DNA of 64,000 nucleotides from Heterodera schachtii (GCA_023374025.1 SIJG01000208.1:1-64000), one strand, 5' to 3'. Counted from the stretch's first letter, positions 1 to 13,670 are shown. Made by a program: numbers and translations. Notes: a model not told the origin generated them from the letters alone.

Positions 1-328
1 TCTCGGCTCCTAAAAATAAAAATGTTAATACATAATACTATTTTTGATAAAATAAAATTATTATTTTTCCTAATTTATTCAAAATTTCAAAAATTATTTA
101 TTGAATTTTCTAAACAAAAATTTTTAACCAAATAGTGAATTTATGAATCTAAACAAAAAAAAATATCAAGATGCATATGAAATTTTCCAATAAAAATGCT
201 TAAAATTTAGTTGATTTTTAACTCAAAATTTAAATTTGAAAATTTTCCAAATTAAATTTACCGGAAAAATTTAATTCCAATGCCCTAAATCTACCGGATA
301 TTCATTTCCACCTCTTTTTGTTACATAC

Positions 329-3042
329 ATTTACGCAGCATTTAAATACGTTGTGTTCCTGGCAACATTTGCTGGCCGGTGCGCCCCATTCCCGAACACA
401 GTGGCCATAACCGCATGGGCGGCACATGGCGTTAATGGCGGAACATTCCATTTCTTGTTGCAGGTGCGACGGTAGTTTCTTACAGTAACATTTTGTAAAA
501 CAATTCCCATGGCATCAATTAAAAATGTACCTTGGGTGGCTGAAAAAATAAGAATTAAAATTTTTCTTAAGAATTCATAAAATTCTTACATTATTTATAT
601 ATTAAGGTCTTTTTAAAAAGGTAATAAAGAGAAAAAATTTTCTAATTATATTTTAAAAAGCAATAATTGCATTAAGAAAATTATTAATAACTGCAAAATT
701 TGAAATATTTCAAGAACAACTAATATTTAAATATCCTACATTTTTAAATCATGAAAATTATTATTTTTTTTAATTCAGGTAACATTTCAAATGTTTAAAA
801 ATACGGTTTTTGTAGAAAAGAATATTTATATTAAAATATTATGAAATTTTACGGACTGTTTAAAAAGAAAATCAGCTTTTTAAAAACTTAATGAATTTAT
901 TTCCATGAAAATCTTATCTATAATTATTAAACTTCAAATAATTTGGAAATTATTTTCAAAGACATCAATGCTTGAACAATTAATTTTTTTTTCATAAATT
1001 CTTTCTATTTCATTCAATTAATTCTCTCATTTATAAAATAAGAGAGACAATATACACAAATGACATACAGTACTTATTAGTGTATGCCTACCTCAGTGAC
1101 ATAAAATGACAGACAGTACTTACTGTATGGTAAGTACCGTAAGCAATCAATGCCTACCTCAGTGCAGCAGGTAAAGTTGTACCCGGCGGCGCAACAATAG
1201 CTCGCTGCGATTCCCTCTTGCGGAATGCATTTTGCCCATCCGCAACTGCATTTGCTCATTACATCCAAACATTCAGCTTCAAATTCCAATTGTTGGATGA
1301 TTTTCTTACAAAAAATTCAATCATTGAAAACCAAACGATAAAATGTCAAACCGGCGGCAGCGGAGGCTAAAATTTAATTTTTATATATTTTTAATTTTTA
1401 TTTATAAATTTCATTGCAATTAATTTTAATTTATAATTATTTTTTAAGCTAATTGGTCGTTATATTATTAAATTTGTGTCCAGACATTTGCATCTTAAGT
1501 CCAAAATTAAGAAATCGTAATCTTCTAGTTTATTAGGAGCATTACTATGAATAATTGATGATTTTTTCAAAAATTTACTAACTATCAAATTATCAGGCAC
1601 AATCACTTCCAAATCATTTAAATAATGCTGTTTAGGCTATCAGAGATTGAAAAAACCTAAGTTTTTATCCGATCATTGAAATAGGCGCAAATGTGTATGG
1701 TAACCATACCATAACCATTAAATGATCAAAAAAAAATATTTTTTAACTTTATTGATTTTCTCAAAATTTTTCTTTATTAAAGACTTAAGTGTAGGCTGAA
1801 AAATTTAAAAAATGCAATTTAAATTTTGCCCATTACAGTTCATTAAAATATGTACAGTATGCCGTCACCACCTCTTTGCAGCAGACCAGTTCATAATTTT
1901 CAGAACAACACTGCGTTCCTTTGGCTCCATCTTTTGCGTGACACCTGAACCAGCCGCACTCCTTGCACACTTCATGTGCAGTTTGGTTGCAATCGTTAAT
2001 CCATTGTTTTTGTTCCGTTGTTGGCTTACAAGCATACGAAAAATTATGCCAATCAAACAATCAAAAATTCCTTTACCTCTGGAGGCTAAAAAGAATTTGA
2101 TTAAAATTGAAACTCAAATTTTTGTGGCAGACCCGTCGTACCCAAAGAACGGAAAGGGGAAGAAGCAGCAAACAGCAAAATTTGAAATTTTATATGGAAA
2201 TTAAAAAAAATAAAATAAACTTCTTAAAGGTTCTAAGAAAATATTGAAAAATTGGACGGCAAATTTTGATGCAATTAAAAGAAAAAGTTTTGGCATGCCT
2301 AACTTAAACTTTTTTCTGGGTACAGAGCTGATTTCTGATAAACCATTAGCCAACCTCCTTGCAGCAGATGAATTCATATCCATCGCCACAGCAAACGCCG
2401 CCGGCTTTTCCCTCCGCTTTCCAACACTTTCCCCACAGGCATCCCTTCTTTTCGCACATCAGACCAGAAATGGTAACATTTGTCAAGTCCTTGTCGGGAA
2501 TTTTATAATGATTTTTGATAAACGAGGGCAATTTGTCGAGTTTGATGTCCCCAAGATGAAGACGACAAACAGTGTCAAGCACAATGGGATCAGGGATGCT
2601 TACACCAGTACCAGGAGTAACTACACCAGCCGATTCAACAACACTCAATGAGCTTAAGAGAATGGCCAGAGACTGAAGCACTGGAAAGGGGAGGAAACAA
2701 TTGGCTGATCGGTGTGGCCAAATGAGATTGAAATTGATCACTTTGTCCACTTTTGCCACTGGGAGCCCAAAAACGGCACAACACAATGCCAACGAAAAGC
2801 ACGTGAAGCTGGCAATTTATGTTGAAGCTTGGTCCATTAGCAATTTCCGTCTTTTTCCCGGTTTCCGATTTGTCATTTTGACCCGATTCGGTGAGGCGTT
2901 CGATGGCAATGCCATGGTTGGCGAGAGCCAAATTTGGCATGACCATTGTCCCGGCGGTGGATGGCTTCAAGGCGAACAGAGCCAGCAGGGAAAGGAGGAC
3001 AATGAGGAGGAAAAAAAGAGGACGGCACGATATGCCGAACAT
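329..3042 (-). CDS. Secreted multi-domain cysteine-rich protein, leftward copy (3' end beyond or before window edge)
   Basis: Exons read on the minus strand: 3042-2803 (signal peptide), 2672-2355, 2024-1872, 1304-1158 and 478-329. The first exon opens with a basic-hydrophobic leader (MFGISCRPLFFLLIVLLSLL). Each later exon codes one domain of about 50 residues of the form C-x2-C-x-[WY]-x2-C ... CC-x4-[YFV]-x-[FV]-CC, with eight cysteines and so probably four disulfides. All exon lengths are multiples of three and all borders are phase 0. The last visible exon ends at a GTATGT donor, so more exons probably lie left of base 329. The protein should be secreted. I recognise no named family; in a plant parasite an effector or surface role is possible but is inference. 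Its neighbour at 6684-12840 is a mirror-image paralogue. The donor of exon 1 is the least certain junction. Confidence 0.6.
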
Positions 3043-3990
3043 TTTCCTATGAATTTAATTCAGAAATTTGGAACATTCATTTGAAAGCACAACTGATATT
3101 GGAAAGGAGCTTAATCCAAATTAATTGGAAATGAAAAACTAAAATTGGGCTTTATTGCCCCAGATTTCATAACCCAAAAATTGAATTGCTAAATAAAAAT
3201 GTCAATTTGTTGGAGAATGAATGTGAAATGGGCACGGAGTGATCGCTCAACGAAAAGCCGTGGGGCGGAGCAACGGCAAAAAAAAGTAAAAAGCCAATTG
3301 GAAAAAGAGCAGAATCGGACGAAAGCAATAATTAGTCATCATCACATTCATTTGGCTAACATTAACAGAAAATGTATTTATGCTTTTATGATGGAATTTG
3401 TTTTTAATCATTCATTCGCTTTGGGAAAGTGTTGACGACCAAATGAAAATGAAGCTAACCGCACAAAACTGCCAAAGATGACTCATCAAAATGGACTTTT
3501 AGCGATCCAATTCCCAACCAAAATATACTAATTATAATAATGAAAATGAAAATGAACACAAATTATTTTATAATTTATAAAATTAAAAAAAAAAGTATTT
3601 TGGGATTGAATTATGTTCGAAAATGAAAAAGTGATTCAATAGGTGTGATCACTAATATACGACATAAACAAAGGCGATTAACAAACTTAAGAAATGTGGC
3701 TGAGATTGTGCAGTGATTAAGGAAACACGGACAAAGGACTCAGGGAGATAAAGTATCCACAGACAAAAGACCCATAAATTAAATTAAATATAAATGGATT
3801 AAAATTGAAAATAATTTAGGGACAAATTTCATTGGCAAACTTAAGTTTGTGGGCATCGGTTTCAATTTTTGTTCGCTTCCGTTTATATGTTCGAAAATCT
3901 TTATGACAGCTGTAAATAAAAATATTTTTTTTGCTTTTAATATAATAAAATTTTAACGAAAACATCTCAATAAGCAAGATTGAATTTTTT
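2640..3990. repeat. Left arm of a large inverted repeat
   Basis: About 1.35 kb that is nearly identical, in reverse complement, to 5735-7090. The arm contains the signal-peptide exon and the whole 5' flank of the leftward cysteine-rich gene. Identity stops abruptly just inside the first domain exon, at about 2637-2640. One in-frame 3-bp indel separates the arms within exon 1, which supports that exon being coding. Confidence 0.85.
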
Positions 3991-5734
3991 CGAGGGTCTA
4001 AAAATTTTCGAAAATCGGAAATAGAAATTTTGAAAAATATAATAGAAATTTCTAAATATTTTAATAGGCTAGATTTTAAAACTCAAACAAAAATAAAAGT
4101 GAAACTAAAAATTTCAAATTTGTTTGAAAATATTATTCATTGATTTTCATTAAAATCTTTTTTCATGTCAATTTAATTTTGAAAATTTGATCACAATTCC
4201 AACCTAATTGTCTATCATTGCCAAATCGTATTGAAAAATTAGCTGTCGTCGCCGACCAAATTCTCATGCCTATCAGTCTGATCAGCACCACAAATTTTAT
4301 TTTTGTTTTCACCGTTAAAAACCAAAGTGTTGTTTCATCTCATCATTCATCATCATTATCATCATCATCATTATCCGCTTTTTCTACCGCTTGGAGGAGA
4401 ATAAATTGAGAAGGAGACTTAAGGGTAGAAACGGCGGATTTGGAATGATTTGGCAATTTAACAAATTATTTTATATGTAATAATTGATTCAATTTAATGA
4501 TCAGGGATTTTATTTTTAATGTGCCCAATTCTCTCAACTTTGCAATTTAGGGATGTGTTTTTCGTTTTTATTGCATTTTTGTTAATAAATCCTGGGGAAA
4601 ACGCCAAAATAGGTTTTTTCAAATTTTTTTTTAGGCTCTAAATATAAAAACCAAGAAAATAGGCCCTAATAACCCGAAGTAGTAGTTTAATAACCTTCAA
4701 AAAAATATGTATTTCGTGCGTTTTGGGCCATTGGGAGTTCAGGAAAAAAAATAAGCAAAAACCTAAAAAAAAAAAGAGCCCTACTCATTCCAATCCGGAG
4801 CGAACATATTGGACGAGTGGAACCGCCTGACGAACCGAGTCCCGATCAGTGCCATCAAACGGAGCAAATCACCATCGAGCAAATTTGGACGAGCGGAAAA
4901 AGCGGACCGAATTGAGTGGACACGGAAGACACATAAGGAAACCGCGCACCTCACACAGGTCGGCACTGTCCCGGACACACCAATTTTTTTAATGAATATT
5001 CTGAATAAAAAATCTTTGTGTCAAAGTACTTATACCAAAAGCCCATATACCTAGTCCCAAATTTTGGACTGGAGTTCGGACCGGTGGTCCTAAAGAATTT
5101 CCAGAATCATGATCAAATTTAAAATATTTTTAAATATATTAAAATTAAAATACAGGAATTATTTTAATATTTTAAAGAAAATAAAAAGCAATTAATATAA
5201 AAATTAAAAAAGTATAATCAGTAATTCAGTGACAAGCGCCAAGCGCCGTCAGATGCCGCGAAGCGGCTAAAAGCTCGGGAACAGCTGGGCGGATAAAAAT
5301 ATTAGGGATTAATAAAAATGCATCATTACAATTGATTAGGGGTAGCAAAAATCCTGCAGGATTTAATTCTTGGGCGTTGCTTTTGTTTAAAAAATTCATG
5401 ATTTTACAATTTTTTTATAAATTAATTTAAATTTTTTATTTAATGGCCGAAAATTTTGAATTCATACACTGAAATTTTTAACGGTCCGGAATGTCGCAAT
5501 ATAAATGAAAAATATTCGAAAAAACCTAAGTTTTTTGAAACATAACAAATAACCAGGGTTGCTATCTGTCCTTATTTATGAGAAATGTTGTGCTTTGGAG
5601 AGTCCAAAGCATATAAATTTATAATGTTCTTAATTGTAAGGTTTGTCCTTATTTCGGGGTATCGCTCGCAATTTGTTCTAGCTTCTTGAAATTATTTTTA
5701 ATTTTAAAATTCTATTGCATAAATTCAAATTCAA
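3991..5734. other. Spacer between inverted-repeat arms
   Basis: About 1.7 kb that is not mirrored. It is mostly AT-rich. A GC-richer patch at about 4790-4985 and a short GC-rich stretch at 5230-5290 look imported, but I could not assign them. No convincing gene. Because it separates two divergent starts it probably includes promoter sequence. Confidence 0.6.
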
Positions 5735-7090
5735 TCTTGCTTATTTAATGAGTTTAACAGTTTTTTCCATTAAAATTTATTATATTAAAAGCAAAAAAAA
5801 TATTTTTATTTACAGCTGTCATAAAGATTTTCGAACATATAAACGGAAGCGAACAAAAATTGAAACCGATGCCCACAAACTTAAGTTTGCCAATGAAATT
5901 TGTCCCTAAATTATTTTCAATTTTAATCCATTTATATTTAATTTAATTTATGGGTCTTTTGTCTGTGGATACTTTATCTCCCTGAGTCCTTTGTCCGTGT
6001 TTCCTTAATCACTGCACAATCTCAGCCACATTTCTTAAGTTTGTTAATCGCCTTTGTTTATGTCGTATATTAGTGATCACACCTATTGAATCACTTTTTC
6101 ATTTTCGAACATAATTCAATCCCAAAATACTTTTTTTTTTTAATTTTATAAATTATAAAATAATTTGTGTTCATTTTCATTTTCATTATTATAATTAGTA
6201 TATTTTGGTTGGGAATTGGATCGCTAAAAGTCCATTTTGATGAGTCATCTTTGGCAGTTTTGTGCGGTTAGCTTCATTTTCATTTGGTCGTCAACACTTT
6301 CCCAAAGCGAATGAATGATTAAAAACAAATTCCATCATAAAAGCATAAATAATTTTCTGTTAATGTTAGCCAAATGAATGTGATGATGACTAATTATTGC
6401 TTTCGTCCGATTCTGCTCTTTTTCCAATTGGCTTTTTTACTTTTTTTTGCCGTTGCTCCGCCCCACGGCTTTTCGTTGAGCGATCACTCCGTGCCCATTT
6501 CACATTCATTCTCCAACAAATTGACATTTTTATTTAGCAATTCAATTTTTGGGTTATGAAATCTGGGGCAATAAAGCCCAATTTTAGTTTTTCATTTCCA
6601 ATTAATTTGGATTAAGCTCCTTTCCAATATCAGTTGTGCTTTCAAATGAATGTTCCAAATTTCTGAATTAAATTCATAGGAAAATGTTCGGCATATCGTG
6701 CCGTCCTCTTTTTTTCCTCCTCATTGTCCTCCTTTCCCTGCTGGCTCTGTTCGCCTTGAAGCCATCCACCGCCGGGACAATGGTCATGCCAAATTTGGCT
6801 CTCGCCAACCATGGCATTGCCATCGAACGCCTCACCGAATCGGGTCAAAATGACAGATCGGAAACCGGGAAAAAGACGCAAATTGCTCACGGACCAAGCT
6901 TCAACATGAATTGTTGCCAGCTTCACGTGCTTTTCGTTGGCATTGTGTTCGGCCGTTTTTGGGCTCCCAGTGGCAAAAGCGGACAAAGTGATCAATTTCA
7001 ACCTCATTTGGCCACACCGATCAGCCAATTGTTTCCTCCCCTTTCCAGTGCTTCAGTCTCTGGCCATTCTCTTAAGCTCATTGAGTGTTG
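5735..7090. repeat. Right arm of a large inverted repeat
   Basis: Reverse-complement copy of 2640-3990. It holds the 5' flank and signal-peptide exon of the rightward cysteine-rich gene. Sequence identity ends at about 7090, where the first domain exon becomes strongly divergent from its partner. Confidence 0.85.
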
Positions 7091-10000
7091 TACACTCTGT
7101 CGGGCTTAGTACACCATTTTTTGGCATCGACATACCGGATGAATTTGCTGTGGATCTGTATTGTAACCTAAAACTTCCCGACGTTATGGATCTTCTCACG
7201 GGCCTATCGGGACAAATTTTGAAGGGACTCGGAGTCTTTGAATACGTCAAAAATGGATTAAGCGAAGAAGACAAAAACCTAACATTGTCCGGAATCATGT
7301 GCCTTGTAAAGGGATGCAATTGGGGCACATGCATAAAAGATATTGGAGCTTCAAGAGGCTTTTGCTGTGAAGCGGGTTTCTCATTTACATGTTGCAAACA
7401 TGTATGTCCATTTGTTTGTTTGTTGTCCAATTAATTAAGAAAATTCACGAAATAATAATTAAAGAAAAAAAAATTTAAATTAATTTTCAATAGTTAAGTA
7501 GGGTTAGAAAACCAAACATTACATTTTTCACAAAAAATCATGGGAATGGCTTTTTTTTGGCACACAAAACAACATCGCAAAATATTTTCAGAATTTTCTA
7601 AGCTCTTATCAAAAAATCGCTATAAAATTTTTTTTGTTTTTAAAAATTGTTAGAATTTCAGTTGAAATAAAAATGCTCACTTTTTAGTGCTTATTGAACC
7701 CAATTTCTTTGAAAAATCCATTTGAAATTAAATTGCAAAATTTTAAAATAGTTTTTTTTTGAGGTACATTTTACATAAAGCATTGTAGAAAAAATTCCAC
7801 AATATCTAAAAATACTGATCAGCTAGCTGATCACATAATAATTCCTTCCCACTGATAATTTAATTAAAAAAACAAATTAATTATAATTATTTTTGGTTTG
7901 ATAATTCATTTTTCAGCCTGATCCGGTATGGAACATCAAGTGATTTTTCCTACAATAACAAATTTTTTTTATTTGATTAGATCACACCAAAACAAATGGA
8001 ATTTATAGTGGAATTTGAAAAGTTTCAAAAGGAGAAATGCCCCGCTTGTGGATGGGGCACGTGCCATCCCTTAGAACACGGAGCCCGGGGCGGAGAATTC
8101 TGTGCTGATAAGCACGAGTTCGTCTGTTGTAAACAGGTATACTGTGTTTGGGCCTTTCGTTGTAAATTTTCGTACTGTAAAGAAATTGGTTTTTTTTTTT
8201 GTTCTAGAAATTGATACGGTGCAACAAAATTTTTATTCTCATAATTAATGAGTCTTTTCTGTGTGATTAGAAAATGCGTCAGTGATAGGAAAAAAAATTT
8301 TGTTTAATAAAATTCTGTAGCATTAAGTATTTTTAGTGCAAAAAGTCAAAATTGTGTGTTCTGAATTTTTCATTTCAATTCATTTTTCTTTTTCTTTTTT
8401 GCAATGTTCAAAAGTTTTCGGGAGTGGGGGCTGGGCTTATTTTCGGAGCGGGGCTGTGTTTTTTGTAAATACGATATACATAAAGCGGATTAATGACAAT
8501 AATAAAATTTTATTAGGAACATTAGGCAACAGTTTTTCGGGGTCCGGCAGTGCCGGTAGGCGCCGCCGAGAAATTTTTTTTAATTTGATTGATAGATTTA
8601 TCGAAAAATGACCAAATGACTGCACAAAATTTAAAAATGTACTCCATTTCATCTTAAAAAATGTCAGAAAAATAGTCCGTATTTTGTATCAGGAATTGTA
8701 CAGATACAGGACTAGGACTATGGACTAGGCATCCATACGGACTACGGACTAAAAACTCTCAAATGCTTACTCCCTAAAAGTACGTATCGGCCCAAAAAAT
8801 ACGGACTACGGGTCCGTAAAAACCCGTACACGGGTCCGACCCCTAAACGATCTATGATTATTAATTTTAAAAAACCCACATTATAATTTGAAAAAAATGA
8901 TGATTTGAATCTTAACCAAATGAAAAATTTATTTTTATGCAACCATTTTTTTTTCTTCTTATATCTCTGATCATCTTTGTGCTCCCTTATTAGCCGCCGA
9001 AAAAAAAGGTTTGAAGAATTTTGGATTTGTCCTTTTCTTCCCTTGAATTTTGTTCAAATTTCAAAGGTTGATTCAAAGCAATTGGAATGGGAAGCGCAAT
9101 GTGCAGCAGCGAATAAAAATTGCACCTGCGGATGGGCCAAATGCATTCCGCAGGACGGGATTGCTGCAAGTCAATGCTGCGCCGCGGGGTACAACTTTAC
9201 CTGCTGCACTGAGGTAGGCATTGTTTGCTTACGGTACCTCCCATACAGTAAGTACAGTCTGTCCAGGCCCGTATCTAGGGGATGGGGTGGGGGGGGCACG
9301 TGTGCCCCCCCCCGCGAAATGAATAATTTTAAAAAAAATTTACAAGAAAAATGGGAAAATTTTGGAAAATTTTGTCCATTTTCCTAGCAAAATCGTCATT
9401 TTAGCGCAAAATCGCTAATTCCTGCTTTTTCGTCCCTCCGCTAAAAATTTAGAAAAATAAACACTAAACAAATTTTTGGTACGAAGAGCAAAGAAAAAAT
9501 CTCCCCGAAAATTTTTTCTGGATATGGGCCTATGTCTGTCATTTTGTGTAACTGAAGTAGGCATTGAGTGCTTACTGTACTTACCACACAGTACAGTAGT
9601 TGTCAGTTTTGTGCAAACGAATATTACCAATATATATATATATATATATATTAAAAAAATTCATTTAGCCACCGGAGGTAAGAATTTGCACTTATCTTAT
9701 CCTCTTGTCATTGGTTTTGCATCGGACCGGCACATTTGTCCCGTTAGAAAATCCCGGAACAACTGAAGCTGGACCAAGAATGTAAAGACATGCAATCACT
9801 TTGCAAATGTGGCCATGGAAAGTGTATATACACGCCGGGAAAACCAGCCAGTACATGTTGCGCATCCAATTACGCATTCAAGTGCTGTGTTAACGACACC
9901 GCTGTATGATGGTGTATTTGGGGGAACGGGAGGACAATGTTCCGTTTAAGCAATATTTATGAACCATTAAAATAAGATTCAAAAAAACGTTGAAATGTCA

Positions 10001-12840
10001 TTAAATTTTTTTATTTTAGAAATTTAAACATTTTATTTACAATTTAAAAATTGTTTTATTTTTAGTTTTTTTAAATTAAATTTGGGGATTTAAGAAAATT
10101 GGAATGTCAGCTGGTGCTGATAAGCGCCGTTGATGAAAATATAGTTTAATGGCTTAGTTAAAAAAAAGTTTTCTTTAAACAAAAGGGAGACTCAAAAATT
10201 CTAAATTAGGCATAAATCCCTCAAAATAGGGAGGGAGCAAATGCCCCAAAATCACGTCCGTCCCAGGGCGCCAGCAGGGCCCGACGTAATTTAATTTCAT
10301 TACCGAAATCCGTACGTATCCTTAATTAAAGAGCTTTTCACAATTACAGAAATTCGTAATCCGTTCATTACGGGGGAAGGGTCTAAGAATGTCTTATTTT
10401 CCGTAATTATGTCCAGCCCTGCTTGGTACCCACCCTAATGGGAGAATTAAACATCGAATATGTACATAATTAATTGGTCTTCTCGCATTAAGCCATTTAC
10501 TGTGTTGAAGCCGGTGAACGAGGTCTGCGAAAATATGATCAAAATGGAATGTAAAGCATGTGGGTATGCGTTCTGCGTGTTCAGCGACACTGCGCCAAAT
10601 AGCTTTTGCTGTGACCAGCATTATGAATTTCGCTGCTGTGCCAATGTATGCAAACTGGGACAAATCCAAAATACCGAAAATAGATAGATTTTGAACATTT
10701 TTGGAAATAGAAATTATTAATTCAAAAATGCAAAATTTGTTAAAATAATAATTCAAATGATCATAATAAATGAGAGGAAAAACAAACCTCTCACTTAAAT
10801 CATTTATTTTACCTTTTTTTTTTATTTTTAGATCACGACGACGACAGTATGATTGAATAAATAGAAAATTTTCATAATTCGAATATACAAAAAAGGGAAA
10901 AAATATTAATCCAGAAAATTTCATGAATAAAAAATCTCATTTCTCTAACCGAAATTCAAGAATTTCAATTCTCATAATTTTTTATAGAAAATTTAAGTAA
11001 TCTGTTTTATTTTTATTATTTTTTATAAGGCTTATTCAAAAGTTTTATTTTTATGAATGGTTTTAGTAATTGGACAAAGATGGGTTAAAAAAATATTAGC
11101 CAAAATTTTATTCGAATATTTTTAAGAATCGCGCCAAACTGAGAATTTTTAGGATTCGTATACAATTTTTTTTGGTTTGTAACCCATTTGATCAGTAGTG
11201 ATAAGTGATCACTACTGATCACTCTCACTCAACCATAAAGATGCAACCATGGGAAATTTCAATTCGGAGAGATTGCCGAAAGAAATCAGCGATCATTAAA
11301 GTGTGCCAAACTTGCGACTATTACAAATGTACGCCAAGAAAAGGGTTCGGTGAAGGCGCATGTTGTGCCGGTGGTTTTGAATTTACGTGTTGCGTCGGGG
11401 AGCCACTAATTCCCGTGAGTTGTGGGCTTGCATTCAATGGCATACATAGCCAGGGTGACTGAGGAGGCTAAAGCCCCACCCCCCCCCCCCCCCCCCTCCG
11501 CCATCCCTCCGTCGAAATCCAAAAAATCAAGAATTTCAATAAAAAACGGGTAATTTTTTGAAAATTCTAAGCAATTTTTTTTTAATAAATTGAATTAAAA
11601 TTTCAAAAAAATTTACCAGTGACGCCCCCACCGGTACCGCCGGGTCCCCCTCCCCCATTTTACCATATTTTTGAAAAATAGGCGCCAAAATGGCAGCAAA
11701 AAAAAAATTGGCACTTTTTGCAGATTTTGGAGTGGGATACATACATGAAAGGTGGGGGCGGGGCGGGGGTCAACCAAAATTTTTGCGAAGGGGTCGAGCC
11801 AATTTCAAATTATTATTTTTTACAGGACATGCCGGAACCAATGGCCATTACAACGGTAAATTTTTCTGATAAATATTATAATGCGAGCACAGATTTTTTC
11901 TGACAAACTTCTATGAAAATGGGCAGGCCCATTTTTACACGAAAGTTTTTTTGCGAAAATACATCACTAAAACATTAAAATTTCCAAAAAAAATTTTTGC
12001 CAACGGCGCCTAACGACATCGCCGTACCCCCATTTGACAATAGCCCATTTTTTAGCGAAAAACGGCTAAAATTCATGTAAAACACTTCCTAATTGGGGAT
12101 TTTCTAAAAAAATACACCCCCTAACAAAACGAATTTTTGAATTAAAGCTACGCTCTTGCCTCAAAAAACTTCAAAAAATCTGATAAAATTGTAAATTTTT
12201 TTTTAATTAAAAATTCATTTTGATTATTTGAAAAAGGAATCGCAATTTGACATCGATGAACGCAAAGCCTGCAAAAACCAAACATACATCAAAGAAATCT
12301 GTAAGAAATGCGATTACTATGGCTGTATTCACCTAGAGGGGGCTCACAAAAGTGTTTGTTGCCCTAACGGTGGCGCGTTTGTTTGCTGTTTTTCTGAGCC
12401 GGTTCGTGATTTTCCACGAATTTTGTAAATTTTTAATCCAAAATTCTCAAAAATAGAGATCCCTGCCCTAACTTTTCGAAAATTTCTTGTCCAGAATTTT
12501 TGGTTGTTTTTTTATACTATATTTGACCATTAAAATGTAATTTTGTCACTTTAAAATACCAAAAAAGATGCTGCCTTTTTTTGTTTAATTTTACATGCCT
12601 TTATTGCTTTTAATAATTTTAAATAACTCTTTTTTAGTCGACTTTTTTAATTAATAAAATTTCTTTTATTCTTATTATCATATTTTTTTACATTCAATTA
12701 AAACAAACAAAAGTTTTCAGGGAAGTCCAAGAACCACGCCCACAGTAATGAATTTTAAAAAATATTATTTCAAATTATCAAAAAATTATTATTCATTTCA
12801 GTTATTAAAATTATTATTTATTTCAAAATTATTTGGTTGA
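6684..12840 (+). CDS. Secreted multi-domain cysteine-rich protein, rightward copy
   Basis: Proposed exons: 6684-6926 (signal peptide), 7057-7401, 7981-8136, 9067-9213, 9748-9903, 10493-10645, 11241-11414, 11826-11855 (a 30-nt microexon), 12237-12401, a probable 24-nt exon at 12721-12744, then a terminal exon ending about 12840. Seven exons each code one eight-cysteine domain (C-x2-C-x-[WYH]-x2-C ... CC ... F-x-CC). Every junction is phase 0, so the exons could be shuffled without breaking frame. Several acceptors are AAG or TAG rather than CAG. The microexons encode Pro/Thr-rich linkers. The signal-peptide exon is nearly identical to that of the leftward copy, while the domain exons differ greatly except 9067-9213, which closely matches 1304-1158. 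Function unknown; extracellular by its leader and cysteine content. Exon 1 donor and the 3' end are uncertain. Confidence 0.6.
7816..7833. repeat. Perfect 18-bp palindrome in an intron
   Basis: TGATCAGCTAGCTGATCA reads the same on both strands. It lies in the intron before the exon at 7981. A comparable hairpin (ATCAGTAGTGAT and ATCACTACTGAT arms) lies at about 11192-11220, just before the exon at 11241. No function is evident. Confidence 0.6.
9264..9532. mobile_element. MITE (hAT-like) inserted in an intron
   Basis: A 269-bp element with inverted ends CAGGCCCGTATCTAG and CTGGATATGGGCCTA (two mismatches apart from the terminal base). It is flanked by near-identical octamers AGTCTGTC (9256-9263) and TGTCTGTC (9533-9540). 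The mirror copy of this intron, at about 1077-1150 on the other strand, lacks the insertion and shows the joined site. A G-tract/C-tract stem lies inside the left end. Confidence 0.7.
9631..9651. repeat. (TA)n microsatellite
   Basis: About ten TA units in an intron of the rightward cysteine-rich gene. Confidence 0.9.
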
Positions 12841-12943
12841 ATGAGTAAGCGATAATGTAACTAAAAACTTAATAAAAAAAAATTTTCAACATCATTTTTT
12901 AAGACCGTTTTTTGAAAATACCCATTTTTCAGGGGTGCAGCCC

Positions 12944-13670
12944 AGTAGTTACTAGTGCACTTTTCCGTTGTTGGAAAACCACCGTTCCAAACCAAAGCCT
13001 ATTGGTTAAACCTAAACCTATTGGATGGGTGTGGGGGTGAACCTAAACCTATTGAAGGGTTTTATTGATTAATAAATAAAAATAATAAATTAAATTAAAA
13101 ATAAATTAAATAAATAAATTTCTAATTATTAAAGCCAAAACCTATTGGATGAGTGAGGAGGTGAACATAAACCTATTGAAGGGTTTTTAATTTTATTAAT
13201 TAAATAAAATAATAAAAAATAATAATAATTGAATAAAAAAGCATACATTCATTCTCTCTCTCTTCTCTCTCACTCTCTCTCTTTCTCTCTCACTCTCTCT
13301 CTTTTCTCTCACTCTCTCTTTTTTCTCTTTCTCTCTCTCTCTCTCTGATACCACACAAAAATATAAATAATAATAATAATAATAAATTAATTAATAAAAA
13401 AATAAATAAATAAATTAATTAATTAAATAAAAATTTAAAAATAAATGAAAAAAAAATTGATAATAAAAAAAATAAAAAATAAATTAAATAAAGCCTATTG
13501 GAGGGGTCGATGGGTAGGCGTCAGCTGTTGGGAAGGAAGCGACGCCTTGCCATTTGAGCGCTCGCGCGTGCCACCTGAGCGCCTTCAGTGGTCATTCGAG
13601 CGCACGCAGGGGCCATTTGAGCGCATATGCTATAGCTTGAACAATTTAGTTGGCAACCTGCCAAATGACC
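12944..13670. repeat. Left terminal inverted repeat of element 1
   Basis: Mirrors 28505-29355 imperfectly. Running inward it has the AGTAGTTACT terminus, several copies of an AACCTAAACCTATTGG-type repeat, a CT/CA-rich microsatellite (13250-13350), AT-rich sequence, then four imperfect repeats around a YCATTYGAGCGC core at about 13546-13625. The inner limit is approximate. Confidence 0.8.
13250..13350. repeat. CT-rich microsatellite within the left TIR
   Basis: CTCTCT runs interrupted by CACT. The matching GA tract is at 28858-28984 in the right repeat. A further GA-rich tract at 27965-28100 lies inside the element and is not part of the terminal repeat. Confidence 0.9.

Noticed and set aside
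2701..3084. Frame opposite the signal-peptide exon, repeated at 6642-7028
   Set aside because: Antisense shadow preserved only because the inverted-repeat arms are nearly identical.
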